Source: Nostoc sp. WHI (GTDB lineage: Bacteria > Cyanobacteriota > Cyanobacteriia > Cyanobacteriales > Nostocaceae). Taken from it: 47,309 nt of DNA. The notes below the pieces were generated by a model, which worked only from the letters and a program-made list of their open reading frames with translations, ran no database searches and was not told the origin of the DNA. The position numbers and the translations under genes are program-made. How positions within the stretch are numbered: the stretch's first letter is position 1; every line of letters starts with the position of its first letter. Positions 35,357-44,396 of this stretch are shown here, piece after piece. The stretch covers positions 1 through 47,309 of the forward strand of contig NZ_WBKM01000206.1 in NCBI RefSeq assembly GCF_015714725.1. The letters are read 5' to 3'.

Positions 35357-36175
35357 TTGAAAACGCTTATTCATCCAACTGCTGTAATTCATCCTAAATC
35401 GGAACTCCACCATACAGTGCAAGTCGGTGCCTATGCTGTAATTGGAGCGCATGTCAAAGTGGGCCCTGAAACAATAATTGGCGCTCACGTAGTGTTAGAG
35501 GGGCCTTGTGAAATTGGGGCGCAAAATCAGATTTTTACAGGTGCAGCCATCGGTATGGAACCCCAGGATCTCAAGTTTGTAGGAGAACCAACCTGGGTCA
35601 AAATTGGCGATAACAACTTGATTCGTGAGTACGTTACCATTAACCGCGCTACTGGTGCCGGTGAAGCGACGGTAATTGGCGATGGGAATCTGCTGATGGC
35701 TTATGTTCATGTAGCTCATAACTGCGTGATTGAAGACCAGGTAGTGATTGCTAATTCTGTGGCGTTAGCAGGTCATGTCCATATAGAATCACGCGCTAGG
35801 CTGAGTGGGGTTTTAGGTGTCCATCAATTTGTACATATTGGTAGACACGCAATGGTAGGGGGCATGGCACGTATTGACCGGGATGTGGCTCCATATATGC
35901 TGGTGGAGGGAAATCCGGCGCGGGTGCGAACCCTAAACCTTGTCGGACTCAAACGGTCTGGGATAGACTCAGCAAATTTGCAATTGCTGAAAAAAGCTTT
36001 CCGCATTCTCTACCGCTCTGACTTGTTTTTTAAGGATGCCTTGGAGCAGCTGGAACTGTTAGGGGATAGCGAACAATTGCAGCATCTGCGTCGTTTCCTG
36101 CTACTTTCTCAGATGCCAGGAAGGCGTGGTTTGATTCCCGGTAAAGGGAAAAAAGGCGCGAGTGATGAGTTATGA
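35357..36175 (+). CDS. lpxA: UDP-N-acetylglucosamine acyltransferase
   Basis: 272 aa from a TTG start: GGAG lies eight bases upstream and the protein begins KTLIHPTAVIHPKSEL, matching the family. It is a left-handed beta-helix of hexapeptide repeats, with the catalytic His in YVHVAHNCVIEDQV, GVHQFVHIGR, VEGNPARVRTLNLVGLKR, and a helical C-terminus (FRILYRSDLFFKDALEQLE). It catalyses the first acylation of lipid A synthesis. Confidence 0.95.
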   Translation: MKTLIHPTAVIHPKSELHHTVQVGAYAVIGAHVKVGPETIIGAHVVLEGPCEIGAQNQIFTGAAIGMEPQDLKFVGEPTWVKIGDNNLIREYVTINRATGAGEATVIGDGNLLMAYVHVAHNCVIEDQVVIANSVALAGHVHIESRARLSGVLGVHQFVHIGRHAMVGGMARIDRDVAPYMLVEGNPARVRTLNLVGLKRSGIDSANLQLLKKAFRILYRSDLFFKDALEQLELLGDSEQLQHLRRFLLLSQMPGRRGLIPGKGKKGASDEL

Positions 36176-36202
36176 ATTAAATTTTTAAGTCCTAACTCCT
36201 AA

Positions 36203-36229
36203 TACCCCCAGGCTTCTAGCTTGGGGGTA
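36203..36229. other. Hairpin between lpxA and lpxB
   Basis: TACCCCCA (36203-36210) pairs with TGGGGGTA (36222-36229), with an inner GCT/AGC pairing. A second short hairpin AGCCC/GGGCT follows. No T-run, so RNA processing or attenuation is as likely as termination. Confidence 0.45.
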
Positions 36230-36331
36230 CACAAACAAAGCCCGCCGACCTGGGCTAAACTACGTATTTTTATACATAAATAGTATAACTACTCACTCCT
36301 TACTGCTAATTTTTAGTAACACAATTATCAA

Positions 36332-37498
36332 ATGCGGATATTCATCAGCACTGGCGAAGTCTCTGGCGATTTGCAAGGGTCGCTGCTAATTACAGCACTG
36401 AAGCGTCAAGCTGTGGCGATTGGGTTGGAATTAGAAATTTTGGCGCTGGGTGGAGAAAAAATGCTAGAGGCTGGGGCAATACTACTGGGAAATACGAGTA
36501 GTATTGGCTCAATGGGGATTTTAGAAAATCTACCTTATATTTTGCCAACTATTCGTGTGCAACGTCAGGCGATCGCTTCCCTAAAACAAAATCCACCTGA
36601 TTTAGTGGTGCTGATTGATTATATGAGTCCCAATATAGGAATTGGGACTTATATGAAACAGCAATTACCAGATGTGCCTGTGGTATATTATATTGCTCCC
36701 CAAGAGTGGGCTTGGTCATTAAGTTTGCGTAGGACTAACAGAATTGTTAGCTTTACAGATAAGCTGCTGGCAATCTTTCCACAAGAAGCCCGTTACTTTC
36801 GGGAGAAAGGCGCAAAAGTTATTTGGGTAGGGCATCCTTTGGTTGACCGAATGCAGGACGCTCCTAGTCGAGAAGCAGCCCGTGCAGCACTGGGGATTGC
36901 AGCAGAACAAATTGCGATCGCACTCCTTCCCGCTTCTCGCCGCCAAGAATTAAAATATCTTTTACCAGTAATTTTTCAAGCTGCCCAAATTATTCAAGCT
37001 AAATTACCTGAAGTTCATTTTTGGATTCCCCTGTCTTTAGAAATCTTTAGACAACCAATTGAAGAGGCAATTGAGCGTTACGGTTTGCGAGCTACAGTTT
37101 TATCAGGTCAACACAAAGAAGTTTTTGCAGCTGCTGACTTAGCCATTAGCAAATCTGGTACTGTCAACTTAGAACTTGCCCTGTTCAACGTGCCGCAAGT
37201 TGTAGTTTACCGTCTAAGTTCCCTGACTGCGTGGATAGCTCGTAAAATCCTCAAAGGTTCTATAACCTTCGCATCGCCACCCAATTTAGTAGTGATGAAG
37301 CCGATTGTGCCGGAATTTTTACAAGAGCAAGCCACACCAGAGAATATTATCCAAGCGGCGATGGAACTGCTGCTTAATCCCATTCGCAGACAGCAAACTT
37401 TGCTAGATTATGAAGAAATGCGGCAGAATTTGGGAGAAATTGGAGTGTGCGATCGCGCTGCTCTAGAAATTTTGCAAATGCGACCAAATAATTCGTAA
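36332..37498 (+). CDS. lpxB: Lipid-A-disaccharide synthase
   Basis: 388 aa, family GT19. Motifs: ISTGEVSGDLQGSLL at the start, ALGGEKMLEAGA, SMGILENLPYI, DYMSPNIGIG, YYIAPQEWAWS, GHPLVDRM, and the C-lobe AISKSGTVNLELALFNVPQV. It condenses UDP-2,3-diacylglucosamine with lipid X. Last gene of the lpx cluster; the disrupted methyltransferase begins 17 bases after it. Confidence 0.96.
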   Translation: MRIFISTGEVSGDLQGSLLITALKRQAVAIGLELEILALGGEKMLEAGAILLGNTSSIGSMGILENLPYILPTIRVQRQAIASLKQNPPDLVVLIDYMSPNIGIGTYMKQQLPDVPVVYYIAPQEWAWSLSLRRTNRIVSFTDKLLAIFPQEARYFREKGAKVIWVGHPLVDRMQDAPSREAARAALGIAAEQIAIALLPASRRQELKYLLPVIFQAAQIIQAKLPEVHFWIPLSLEIFRQPIEEAIERYGLRATVLSGQHKEVFAAADLAISKSGTVNLELALFNVPQVVVYRLSSLTAWIARKILKGSITFASPPNLVVMKPIVPEFLQEQATPENIIQAAMELLLNPIRRQQTLLDYEEMRQNLGEIGVCDRAALEILQMRPNNS

Positions 37499-37514
37499 TT
37501 CGTATTAGATTGTC

Positions 37515-37847
37515 ATGGCTCATGAGATGAGAAAACAACGAGCGATCGCAGTTGATTTGTTTGCCGGTGCGGGCGGTATGACTCTCGGCTTTGAGCAAGC
37601 CGGTTTTGATGTGCTGGCATCTGTGGAAATTGACCCCATCCACTGTGCAACACATGAATTTAATTTCCCTTTTTCCTCAGTGTTATGTAAAAGTGTTGTG
37701 GATACAACTGGGGAAGAAATTAGGAATCGGTCTGAGATTGGCGATCGGGAAATTGATGTGGTAATTTGTGGCTCACCTTATAACAACAACAATTTTATAT
37801 TACATAATATAGATAAACAACAACAAATAGCTTATTCTTCATGGTAA
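37515..37847 (+). pseudogene. 5' fragment of a cytosine-5 DNA methyltransferase gene, cut at the catalytic motif
   Basis: The first 88 codons are a typical C5-methyltransferase N-terminus: AVDLFAGAGGMTLGFEQAGF (motif I, SAM binding), ASVEIDP, and VVICGSP, which should continue CQG (motif IV with the catalytic Cys). Instead it runs into unrelated YNNNNFILHN and stops at 37847. By eye it is about 57% identical to residues 1-85 of the complete methyltransferase at 43119. It contains a HIP1 site and is richer in GC than the genes to its right, as expected of host DNA. The 3' half does not reappear as a separate fragment in the window. Confidence 0.9.
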
Positions 37848-37880
37848 AGTTACTAAAGTAAAACTTCCACGATGTAGAAA
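37778..37880. promoter_or_regulatory. Left junction of the recombinase element, putative att region
   Basis: Methyltransferase similarity ends at TCACC (37773-37777). Inside the element, AACAACAACAA occurs at 37782-37792 and 37816-37826, flanking the palindrome ATATTACATAATAT at 37797-37810. Paired direct repeats around a palindrome suit recombinase binding sites. The region must also hold the promoter of the recombinase operon. Confidence 0.45.
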
Positions 37881-38987
37881 GTGATAAAGCTAGAAAGAGC
37901 AATTGATCCTCAAACAGAGGAAAAATTTTGCTGTGTATTTGACACAGACACTTGCTTGCCAATAGAACCAATCCAGCGATACTTAAACTACTGCCGTAAG
38001 CGTCAATTAGCAGCTAATACCGTTAACACCTATGCTTGCCGATTAGTAGATTTCTGGCAGTGGCTAGAATATAAATCTCTTAGCTGGCAAGATGTAGGAC
38101 TCCAAGAACTGGCTGATTTTGTCAACTGGTATCTCCTTGGTGGCGAAGTAGAAGTCATCTCTGAAGAAGTACGTGAAATAGTTTCCAAACGTAGCCCAAA
38201 AACAGTCAATCAAGCAGTTACAGCTATACAAGGACTCTATGAATTCCACATTGTAGAAGATAGAATTGACGAAAAACTTTTTACCAAATTGGTTCATGGA
38301 TGGGGCAAACGAGGTGGCTTCTTACGAGGCATAGTTAAAAACACCCCAGAAAAACGCAAACGGATTAAAGTAAAAGAGCCAAAAATATTCCCTGGTTGTC
38401 TGACCGACGAACAAGTAGGTCAACTAGCAAATGCCTGTTACAGCTACAGAGACAGGCTGATAGTCATGCTACTGAGAGAAACGGGAATACGGAGAGGAGA
38501 ATTATTAGGCTTACATTTAGTAGACGTACAGGACTTTGATACTAGAGGAAGAATTAGAGTTGTAAGGCGGGACAATAATCCCAATGACGCAATAGCTAAA
38601 GGCACAGAAAGAGAAATACCAGTCCTTCATAACAGAGAGGCGGTTCAAGAAACTTTTCATGCTTATCTATTAGAAGAATATCCCTCAGAAGCAGAAAAAC
38701 TCGGACATGGGATGCTGTTCGTTAATTTGGATGCCAAGTATATTGGAAAACCCATGACCAGTGCAAGATTAAATAGTCTGTTTTATCAACTAAAAGATAG
38801 AACAGGAATTGAAGCACATCCTCATTTATTCAGGCATACTTTCGCTACTAGGTTGCTTCAAGCTGGTTATGCCGATCATTTTGTACAGCAACTATTAGGG
38901 CATAGTTCAATTGCGACTACTAAAGATATTTATTCTCATGTACTGAATGAAATGAATCTAGATGCTTATTTAGTAGCAGATGAGTAA
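37881..38987 (+). CDS. Tyrosine recombinase 1 (TnpA-like)
   Basis: 368 aa from GTG. The length matches Tn554 TnpA. An N-terminal SAM-like core-binding domain (YLNYCRKRQLAANTVNTYAC) precedes the catalytic domain with all expected residues: Arg in ETGIRRGELLGL (about 204), Lys in AIAKGTEREIP, HLFRH (about 315-319), LGHSS (His about 341) and the nucleophile Tyr in TKDIYSHV (about 351). An active integrase is expected. No clear ribosome binding site is seen. Stop lies eight bases before the next recombinase. Confidence 0.93.
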   Translation: MIKLERAIDPQTEEKFCCVFDTDTCLPIEPIQRYLNYCRKRQLAANTVNTYACRLVDFWQWLEYKSLSWQDVGLQELADFVNWYLLGGEVEVISEEVREIVSKRSPKTVNQAVTAIQGLYEFHIVEDRIDEKLFTKLVHGWGKRGGFLRGIVKNTPEKRKRIKVKEPKIFPGCLTDEQVGQLANACYSYRDRLIVMLLRETGIRRGELLGLHLVDVQDFDTRGRIRVVRRDNNPNDAIAKGTEREIPVLHNREAVQETFHAYLLEEYPSEAEKLGHGMLFVNLDAKYIGKPMTSARLNSLFYQLKDRTGIEAHPHLFRHTFATRLLQAGYADHFVQQLLGHSSIATTKDIYSHVLNEMNLDAYLVADE

Positions 38988-38995
38988 GAATAATT

Positions 38996-40432
38996 ATGTT
39001 AATTCTAGAAGTATTAAAAGAACGACTAATAAAATCTGAATTAGGTCAAGAATGGATAAAAAATCCTCTTTTATCTCAGGATATTTGGTTTCTTGAAAAA
39101 CTTGGCTATACCGAAGAAGAATGCAAAAGAGGAAAACAGAAAAATATTTATTTTGATGGTTTTTCATTATCTTGGCTAAAGTTGCTAACGAAATTAACAG
39201 TTTTAGCTACTATTAGACAAAAACTTTCATTAAATACTGCTATTCATCGAATTACCTACTTAAGGCAGTTAGATGAGTTTTTATTAATTAAAGGCTATAG
39301 TCAACCAGAAGATTTAACAGATACTTTATTGCGAGAGTATGTATCTCAAAGAACGACAAGATATCGTCAAGATTGCATAGCTTATGCAGTAAGACTATGG
39401 GATGAAGAGGGATGGGTGAAATTAAGTTATACTCACATTAAAATTAAAAAAAAGTTACCTAAAATTGAGACAATTCCAGAAGAAGTTCTTTATCAAATTT
39501 ACAATAAGTTCGATCTTTTTCCAGCGCCACTAGAAAGGTTATTTAGACTACAGCTTGTTTTAGGATGCCGTATCGGAGAAATGCTCAGGATGCCTCGCCA
39601 ATGTTTGAAGCAAGAAGGTAATAAGTTGTTTCTGCTGCGTTGGATAGAGAAACGTAAACAATGGCGATTCTATGAAATTCATCATTTGGTAGCTGAATTG
39701 GTTCGAGAACAACAGAAATTTTTAGATTTTGAATTGGGGGCTGACTCCAAATTTGATAATTTATTTTGTAAAGTTGATGTTTCAACTCATCATTCTAGAG
39801 GAAGATTTAAAGTAGAGCCAGTTTATCAACCAGAAATTCTAACTTATCCAGGAATCGCATATTGGTTAAAAGATTTTCGAGAAGAAGCAGACCTTAAAGA
39901 TAAGTACGGTAATAAGTTTGAACTTACCAGCCATCATTTTCGCCGTACTAAAGCTAGCATCATGGCTTATTGTGACGCAGAAGATGAATATATTGCTGCG
40001 GTTTTAGGTCATGGTTCTTTAGATATGTTGCCACATTATCGTAAGCGTTCTTTAGAGCGATTGGAGAAAGAAGCTAATTCTAAAGGTTATGTTGATAAGT
40101 ATGGTCAAGTTAGTAGCTTTAAACCTAGAAAACGTAGATACGAAAAACTAGCTGAAATTTTGAAAGTTAGCACTCCGCTAGGAGAATGCCATCGACCAAT
40201 TATATTAGGTGATTGCGAGTCTCGTTATGCCTGTCTGAGTTGCGATCACCATCGAGTCACTTTAGAAGATAAAACTAAGTTAGAAGCTGATTGCGAAAGC
40301 TTATACCAAGACTTACAAAAAGCAAAAGTTGTAGGGCAAGAAAGAAGAATCACTGAAATTAATAGATTATTAGATTTGCTTAAAATCCGATTAAGAGGAT
40401 TGGAAGAACTACAAAATTGGAAAATGAAATAA
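38996..40432 (+). CDS. Tyrosine recombinase 2, with C-terminal Cys/His cluster
   Basis: 478 aa. N-terminal core-binding region (LNTAIHRITYLRQLDEFLLI), then the catalytic domain: Arg in LVLGCRIGEML, Lys in WIEKRKQW, HHFRR (about 313-317), LGHGS, and Tyr in MLPHYRKRS (about 347). After the catalytic domain, GECHRPIILGDCESRYACLS and CDHH form a cysteine/histidine cluster, then a coiled-coil tail. It corresponds to no gene of classical two-recombinase Tn554 and makes this a trio. Follows recombinase 1 by eight bases. Confidence 0.9.
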   Translation: MLILEVLKERLIKSELGQEWIKNPLLSQDIWFLEKLGYTEEECKRGKQKNIYFDGFSLSWLKLLTKLTVLATIRQKLSLNTAIHRITYLRQLDEFLLIKGYSQPEDLTDTLLREYVSQRTTRYRQDCIAYAVRLWDEEGWVKLSYTHIKIKKKLPKIETIPEEVLYQIYNKFDLFPAPLERLFRLQLVLGCRIGEMLRMPRQCLKQEGNKLFLLRWIEKRKQWRFYEIHHLVAELVREQQKFLDFELGADSKFDNLFCKVDVSTHHSRGRFKVEPVYQPEILTYPGIAYWLKDFREEADLKDKYGNKFELTSHHFRRTKASIMAYCDAEDEYIAAVLGHGSLDMLPHYRKRSLERLEKEANSKGYVDKYGQVSSFKPRKRRYEKLAEILKVSTPLGECHRPIILGDCESRYACLSCDHHRVTLEDKTKLEADCESLYQDLQKAKVVGQERRITEINRLLDLLKIRLRGLEELQNWKMK

Positions 40433-40437
40433 ATACA

Positions 40438-42255
40438 ATGCATCAACATAAATCTAAGCAAATTTCCCTTCATCCTACTTTATATGACCAATTAGAAGTA
40501 GATTGGAAAAAAGAGTATCAAGGTGAATTTATTTGCCCCAACTGTCATAAAACCAACCTTCATAAAACATCGTATAAAGAAGGTGCAATATGTAAACTTA
40601 GATTTAAATGTACTACTTGTAATAAATTTATACCCCTGACTTGCCGAGTTCCTGCCTTTATCTACAACTACCGCTCTGATATAGAATGTCCCAACCCACT
40701 TTGTACTCAATTAGGACATGATAGGCAAAAAGGATGGATATATAGAATAAGAAATATATATGAACAGTATAAATGTCGCTTTTGCGAGACTAAGTTTGAT
40801 CCTAATTCAACTTTTTACTCAAGTTGGGTTAGGAGCCAAAAAAAAGATAAATTGTTACCTTTTTGCATTGATGATGATATTTGGGATTTAAGGCATTTCT
40901 ATGATAACCCTTCTCCACAAACAATTAATTTTCAAAATAAATTACCACACTGGTACATTTTAGAAGTAAAAAAATATCTGCAATATCTACTAAATTCAAA
41001 AGCATATTCTTCTCCATCTGGAGTGAGACATACTCTAACAAATTTAAAACAATTTGGACATATTATAGAAAAGAATAAAATCAAACAAACTGCTGATATC
41101 AGTCGCGAATCTGTACTAAGTTTTTTAGATAGTTATAAGGATTGTAATAACAAATCTATCAATCATAAACTGAGATATCTAAAAAATTTTTTTGAATGGT
41201 TAGAACTTGATGCATCACACTTAATTCGTAGCCGTGATTACCTCAAAGAAATAAAAAATGATGCTGACTGGCTAGATGAATTAACGCGCACATCTATTAA
41301 AGAACACTTGTCGAAAATTCCTAAACCTATTGCTTGCTATTACTTGGTACAGGAGTATACTGCTGCTCGTCCAGTAGACATTTGCCAATTGATATTTGAT
41401 TGCTTAATAGAGGAAAATGGCAAATGGTATATCAAATTTTATCAACAGAAAACTAAGCGATGGCATCAAATACCTGCCACTCGTGAAATTAGGCAATTAA
41501 TTGAAGAACAACAGCAATGGATAAGACAAACCCTCGGATCAGAATATTCATATCTGTTTTGTAATTTCAGGAATGTAAGATATGAGGCTTACCCTACTTT
41601 TACTAGTATGAAGCCTCTACCGCAACGACCTCATTTAAATATAGGCGGAAATAAGATGGTATGCATTATCCGTTTACTGATAGAAAAAGAAGACATCCGT
41701 GATGCAAACGGACAAAGACCTCACTTTGTAGGTAAAATCACTCGTCATAATAGATTACAAGAAATACGAGTAAAACATGGTATTGAAGCTGCTCAACTTT
41801 ATGCTGACCATGTTAGAAGTACTACTACTTTTCAAAACTATACACCTCCTACTAGAGAACAAGTAGCAGCAGTAGACTTGCCTTTTCAGGAACTGTTAAT
41901 GAATCGCGATAATAAGTTCCTCCCTTGGCAATCTTTGCCAGAAAGCCTACTCAACAACCCTAAAGCACACGAACTCGATCTCGAAATTGCTCCACGCTTA
42001 GTGGTCTATGGACACTGTGCCCTCGACCCGAAAACGCCCTGTCCTGTTAATCTTTATCCCAAATGCTATGGCTGTTCCAGTTTTCGTCCTAGCACTGCTA
42101 AATTACCTCTCTACGAACGCCAGTATGAAGGAGAACAACAAAGACTAACTCAAGCAGAACTAGCAGGTGCAGAATTAGCAAAAGAAGAAGCCAAAGCCAC
42201 TATCGAGGCAATGGATAAATGGCTAACAGAACTAAAAAATTTAGCAAATGGCTAA
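40438..42255 (+). CDS. Tyrosine recombinase 3 (TnpB-like), zinc-finger N-terminus, K-x-x-R active site
   Basis: 605 aa from ATG 40438; a TTG at 40417 overlapping the previous gene would add seven. Two zinc-ribbon-like segments open the protein (CPNCHKTN with CTTC; CPNPLC with CRFC), followed by a core-binding domain. The catalytic domain has Arg in TAARPVDICQL, Lys in QKTKRWHQIP, and GKITRHNR where HxxRH is expected, so the first His is Lys; the Tyr is in TFQNYTPP. Near the C-terminus YGHCALD, CPVNLYPKCYGC is a Cys cluster typical of TnpB proteins of Tn554-type elements. Overlaps the next gene by eight bases. Confidence 0.88.
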   Translation: MHQHKSKQISLHPTLYDQLEVDWKKEYQGEFICPNCHKTNLHKTSYKEGAICKLRFKCTTCNKFIPLTCRVPAFIYNYRSDIECPNPLCTQLGHDRQKGWIYRIRNIYEQYKCRFCETKFDPNSTFYSSWVRSQKKDKLLPFCIDDDIWDLRHFYDNPSPQTINFQNKLPHWYILEVKKYLQYLLNSKAYSSPSGVRHTLTNLKQFGHIIEKNKIKQTADISRESVLSFLDSYKDCNNKSINHKLRYLKNFFEWLELDASHLIRSRDYLKEIKNDADWLDELTRTSIKEHLSKIPKPIACYYLVQEYTAARPVDICQLIFDCLIEENGKWYIKFYQQKTKRWHQIPATREIRQLIEEQQQWIRQTLGSEYSYLFCNFRNVRYEAYPTFTSMKPLPQRPHLNIGGNKMVCIIRLLIEKEDIRDANGQRPHFVGKITRHNRLQEIRVKHGIEAAQLYADHVRSTTTFQNYTPPTREQVAAVDLPFQELLMNRDNKFLPWQSLPESLLNNPKAHELDLEIAPRLVVYGHCALDPKTPCPVNLYPKCYGCSSFRPSTAKLPLYERQYEGEQQRLTQAELAGAELAKEEAKATIEAMDKWLTELKNLANG

Positions 42256-43129
42256 AAATCATAATCGCGATAAACAAGCTGAAGTTCTGCGTCGTACTCA
42301 AGCTCAAAGAAAGGAACAAAAAAAAGAGCAAGTATTAAAAGCTATTCAAGAAATACTTGCTCAAAAACAGCCATTGACATTTGCAAATATTGCTAATGTT
42401 GCTGGCTGTTCTATTTCTTATCTATACAAATGGGATGAGATTAAGGCATATATCCACGACATTCAACATGAAAAGGAGACTCAATTAAATCCCTTAGAAG
42501 AAAAAGACCCAAGACCCCATAGCCTTAAAACTCTACATGAAGTTGCCAGACAAAGAATTAGACAACTGGAAGCTGAGATTAGGGAACTCAAACATCAGAA
42601 TGAAAAACTCAAAGGTCATGTCGCAGAAATCTACGAACTTAGAGATGAGTGCGATCGCCTCCGATCGCAGTTACGAGAGAAAGCTTCTACTAACTCATCA
42701 ACAAAGATAGTTCCCATAAGAATAAATCAATCTGAGACAAGTTCCTCTACAACTAATATACATAGGCCCAGCGAAGTTGATGCTGCTGATATTCAACCAG
42801 AAGACTCTGATATCTTTCAATTAATTTACGAAATGGGGGTTAAGGTAAATTCAAAGCTAAAGCAGGAAATAGCAAATCGTGAATATCATAAAGTTAAGTT
42901 ATCAATTGAAGCTTTTCAGGAATATTGTAGTAAAACTGATGTAGAGAATCCTGCTGCTTGCCTACTAACAATGATACGTGACGAAGCAAAGCCTAATATC
43001 GTAGAAAAATCGACACCTCAACCATCAAATCAACCTTCAGTAATTATGAAACATAATCAGAAAAAATTAATTTCTCAGGATCAGCTCAAACAACTTAGCA
43101 GGTTATTTAACGAAAAGAATGAAGAATAG
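42248..43129 (+). CDS. DUF6262 / TnpC-like accessory protein
   Basis: 293 aa, longer than Tn554 TnpC (about 125). The N-terminal domain contains LTFANIANVAGCSISYLYKW, a helix-turn-helix typical of DUF6262, then a coiled coil (ARQRIRQLEAEIRELKHQNE and on to LRSQLREK). A Ser/Thr-rich linker leads to an extra C-terminal domain (IYEMGVKVNSKLKQEIANRE) not recognised. TnpC aids orientation and efficiency of Tn554 transposition. Overlaps recombinase 3 by eight bases and the methyltransferase by 11, so all are translated together. It contains the one obvious HIP1 site of the element (near 42652). Confidence 0.85.
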   Translation: MAKNHNRDKQAEVLRRTQAQRKEQKKEQVLKAIQEILAQKQPLTFANIANVAGCSISYLYKWDEIKAYIHDIQHEKETQLNPLEEKDPRPHSLKTLHEVARQRIRQLEAEIRELKHQNEKLKGHVAEIYELRDECDRLRSQLREKASTNSSTKIVPIRINQSETSSSTTNIHRPSEVDAADIQPEDSDIFQLIYEMGVKVNSKLKQEIANREYHKVKLSIEAFQEYCSKTDVENPAACLLTMIRDEAKPNIVEKSTPQPSNQPSVIMKHNQKKLISQDQLKQLSRLFNEKNEE

Positions 43130-44396
43130 GCTAAAAAGACCAATAGCAATAGATTTATTTGCTGGTGCAGGAGGGCTAAGTTTAGGATTTGAGCAAGCTG
43201 GATTTGATGTGAAAGCTGCTGTTGAAATCGATCCAGTTCATGCTGCTGTTCATAAGTTTAATTTTCCTTATAGCGTAGTATTACCTTGTTCGATAACTGA
43301 GTTATCAGGGAAAGATATTCGAGAAAGAACTGGAATTGGTAATCAAAATATAGAAATTATAATCTCTGGATCACCCTGTCAAGGGTACTCCTACATGGGT
43401 CGCCGAGCATTAGACGACCCCAGAAATTTTTTAGTAAAAGATTTTGTAAGAATAGTTTTAGAGCTAAAGCCTTCTTATTTTGTTTTTGAGAACGTCAAAG
43501 GTTTGACGATTGGCGAACATAAATGCTTTCTACATGAACTAATCGAAATTTTTAGTAATAATAATTATCAAATACTTTTACCTTGGAAAGTTATTAATGC
43601 TGCTTATTATGGAATACCACAAAAGAGAGAGAGACTATTTCTCATTGGCGCAAAAAAAGGTTTTATCTTGCCTGAGTATCCTGCTCCATGTAGCCAACTA
43701 CCTTCTGCGAAGTTAGTCAATGCTATTTTACCTCTTACCCCATCTTGTTGGGATGCCCTCAAAGATTTACCAGAAGCAGAAGAATTTGAGGAATTACTAT
43801 ATAGTGATTGTGTAGAAACGGAACAATGGAGCAATCCGAGCAACTATGGGCGAGAAATGAGATGTTTAGATGATAGGAGTTGGCATTTTGGCTATAGAAG
43901 AAATTGGAATCCTTTGCTTTTGACTTCGAGCATAAGAACTAATCATTCGCAAATCTCACGAGATAGATTTCATGCCACGGAACAGGGAAAGAAAGAACCT
44001 ATTTCTCACTTTTTCAAGTTGGCAGAAAATGGCATAGCCAACACCTTAAGGGCAGGAACTGATGCTGCTCATGGCTCACACACATCTCCAAGACCTATTC
44101 ATTACAGTAGACCTCGCTGTATTACTGTGCGAGAAATGGCACGATTACATGGATTTCCTGATTGGTTTCGTTTTCACATCACAAAATGGCATGGTGCGAG
44201 ACAGGTAGGAAATTCAGTTCCGCCACCTTTGGCGAGAGCAATTGGTGCAGAAATTATGAAATGTTTGGGAATGAATCCAACTACTCCTGAAGATGTTTTT
44301 GATCTGGGAGATCCCAAAGTTTTATCAATGAATATCAAACAAGCTACAAATTATTGGCACTTTCTTATAGCGAATAAACATATTATAAATGTCTAA
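43119..44396 (+). CDS. C5-cytosine DNA methyltransferase, complete
   Basis: 425 aa with motifs in order: I AIDLFAGAGGLSLGFEQAGF, IV GSPCQGYS (catalytic Cys about 87), VI FENVKG, VIII QKRERLFLIG, target-recognition region about 190-330, IX TLRAGTDAAHG and CITVREMARLHGFP, X ARQVGNSVPPPLARAIG. It methylates cytosine at an unknown site; no cognate restriction gene is adjacent. Its first 85 residues match the fragment at 37515 (about 57% identical). Start lies inside the DUF6262 gene; the stop overlaps dnaB by eight bases. AT-rich and without HIP1 sites. Confidence 0.95.
   Translation: MKNRLKRPIAIDLFAGAGGLSLGFEQAGFDVKAAVEIDPVHAAVHKFNFPYSVVLPCSITELSGKDIRERTGIGNQNIEIIISGSPCQGYSYMGRRALDDPRNFLVKDFVRIVLELKPSYFVFENVKGLTIGEHKCFLHELIEIFSNNNYQILLPWKVINAAYYGIPQKRERLFLIGAKKGFILPEYPAPCSQLPSAKLVNAILPLTPSCWDALKDLPEAEEFEELLYSDCVETEQWSNPSNYGREMRCLDDRSWHFGYRRNWNPLLLTSSIRTNHSQISRDRFHATEQGKKEPISHFFKLAENGIANTLRAGTDAAHGSHTSPRPIHYSRPRCITVREMARLHGFPDWFRFHITKWHGARQVGNSVPPPLARAIGAEIMKCLGMNPTTPEDVFDLGDPKVLSMNIKQATNYWHFLIANKHIINV

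Noticed and set aside
35194..35397. 67-codon ORF between fabZ and lpxA
   Set aside because: Overlaps the lpxA start in another frame and is built from repeat-like sequence.
37515..37847. Functional short methyltransferase protein
   Set aside because: It lacks the catalytic Cys and all later motifs; the last 22 residues derive from the inserted DNA.
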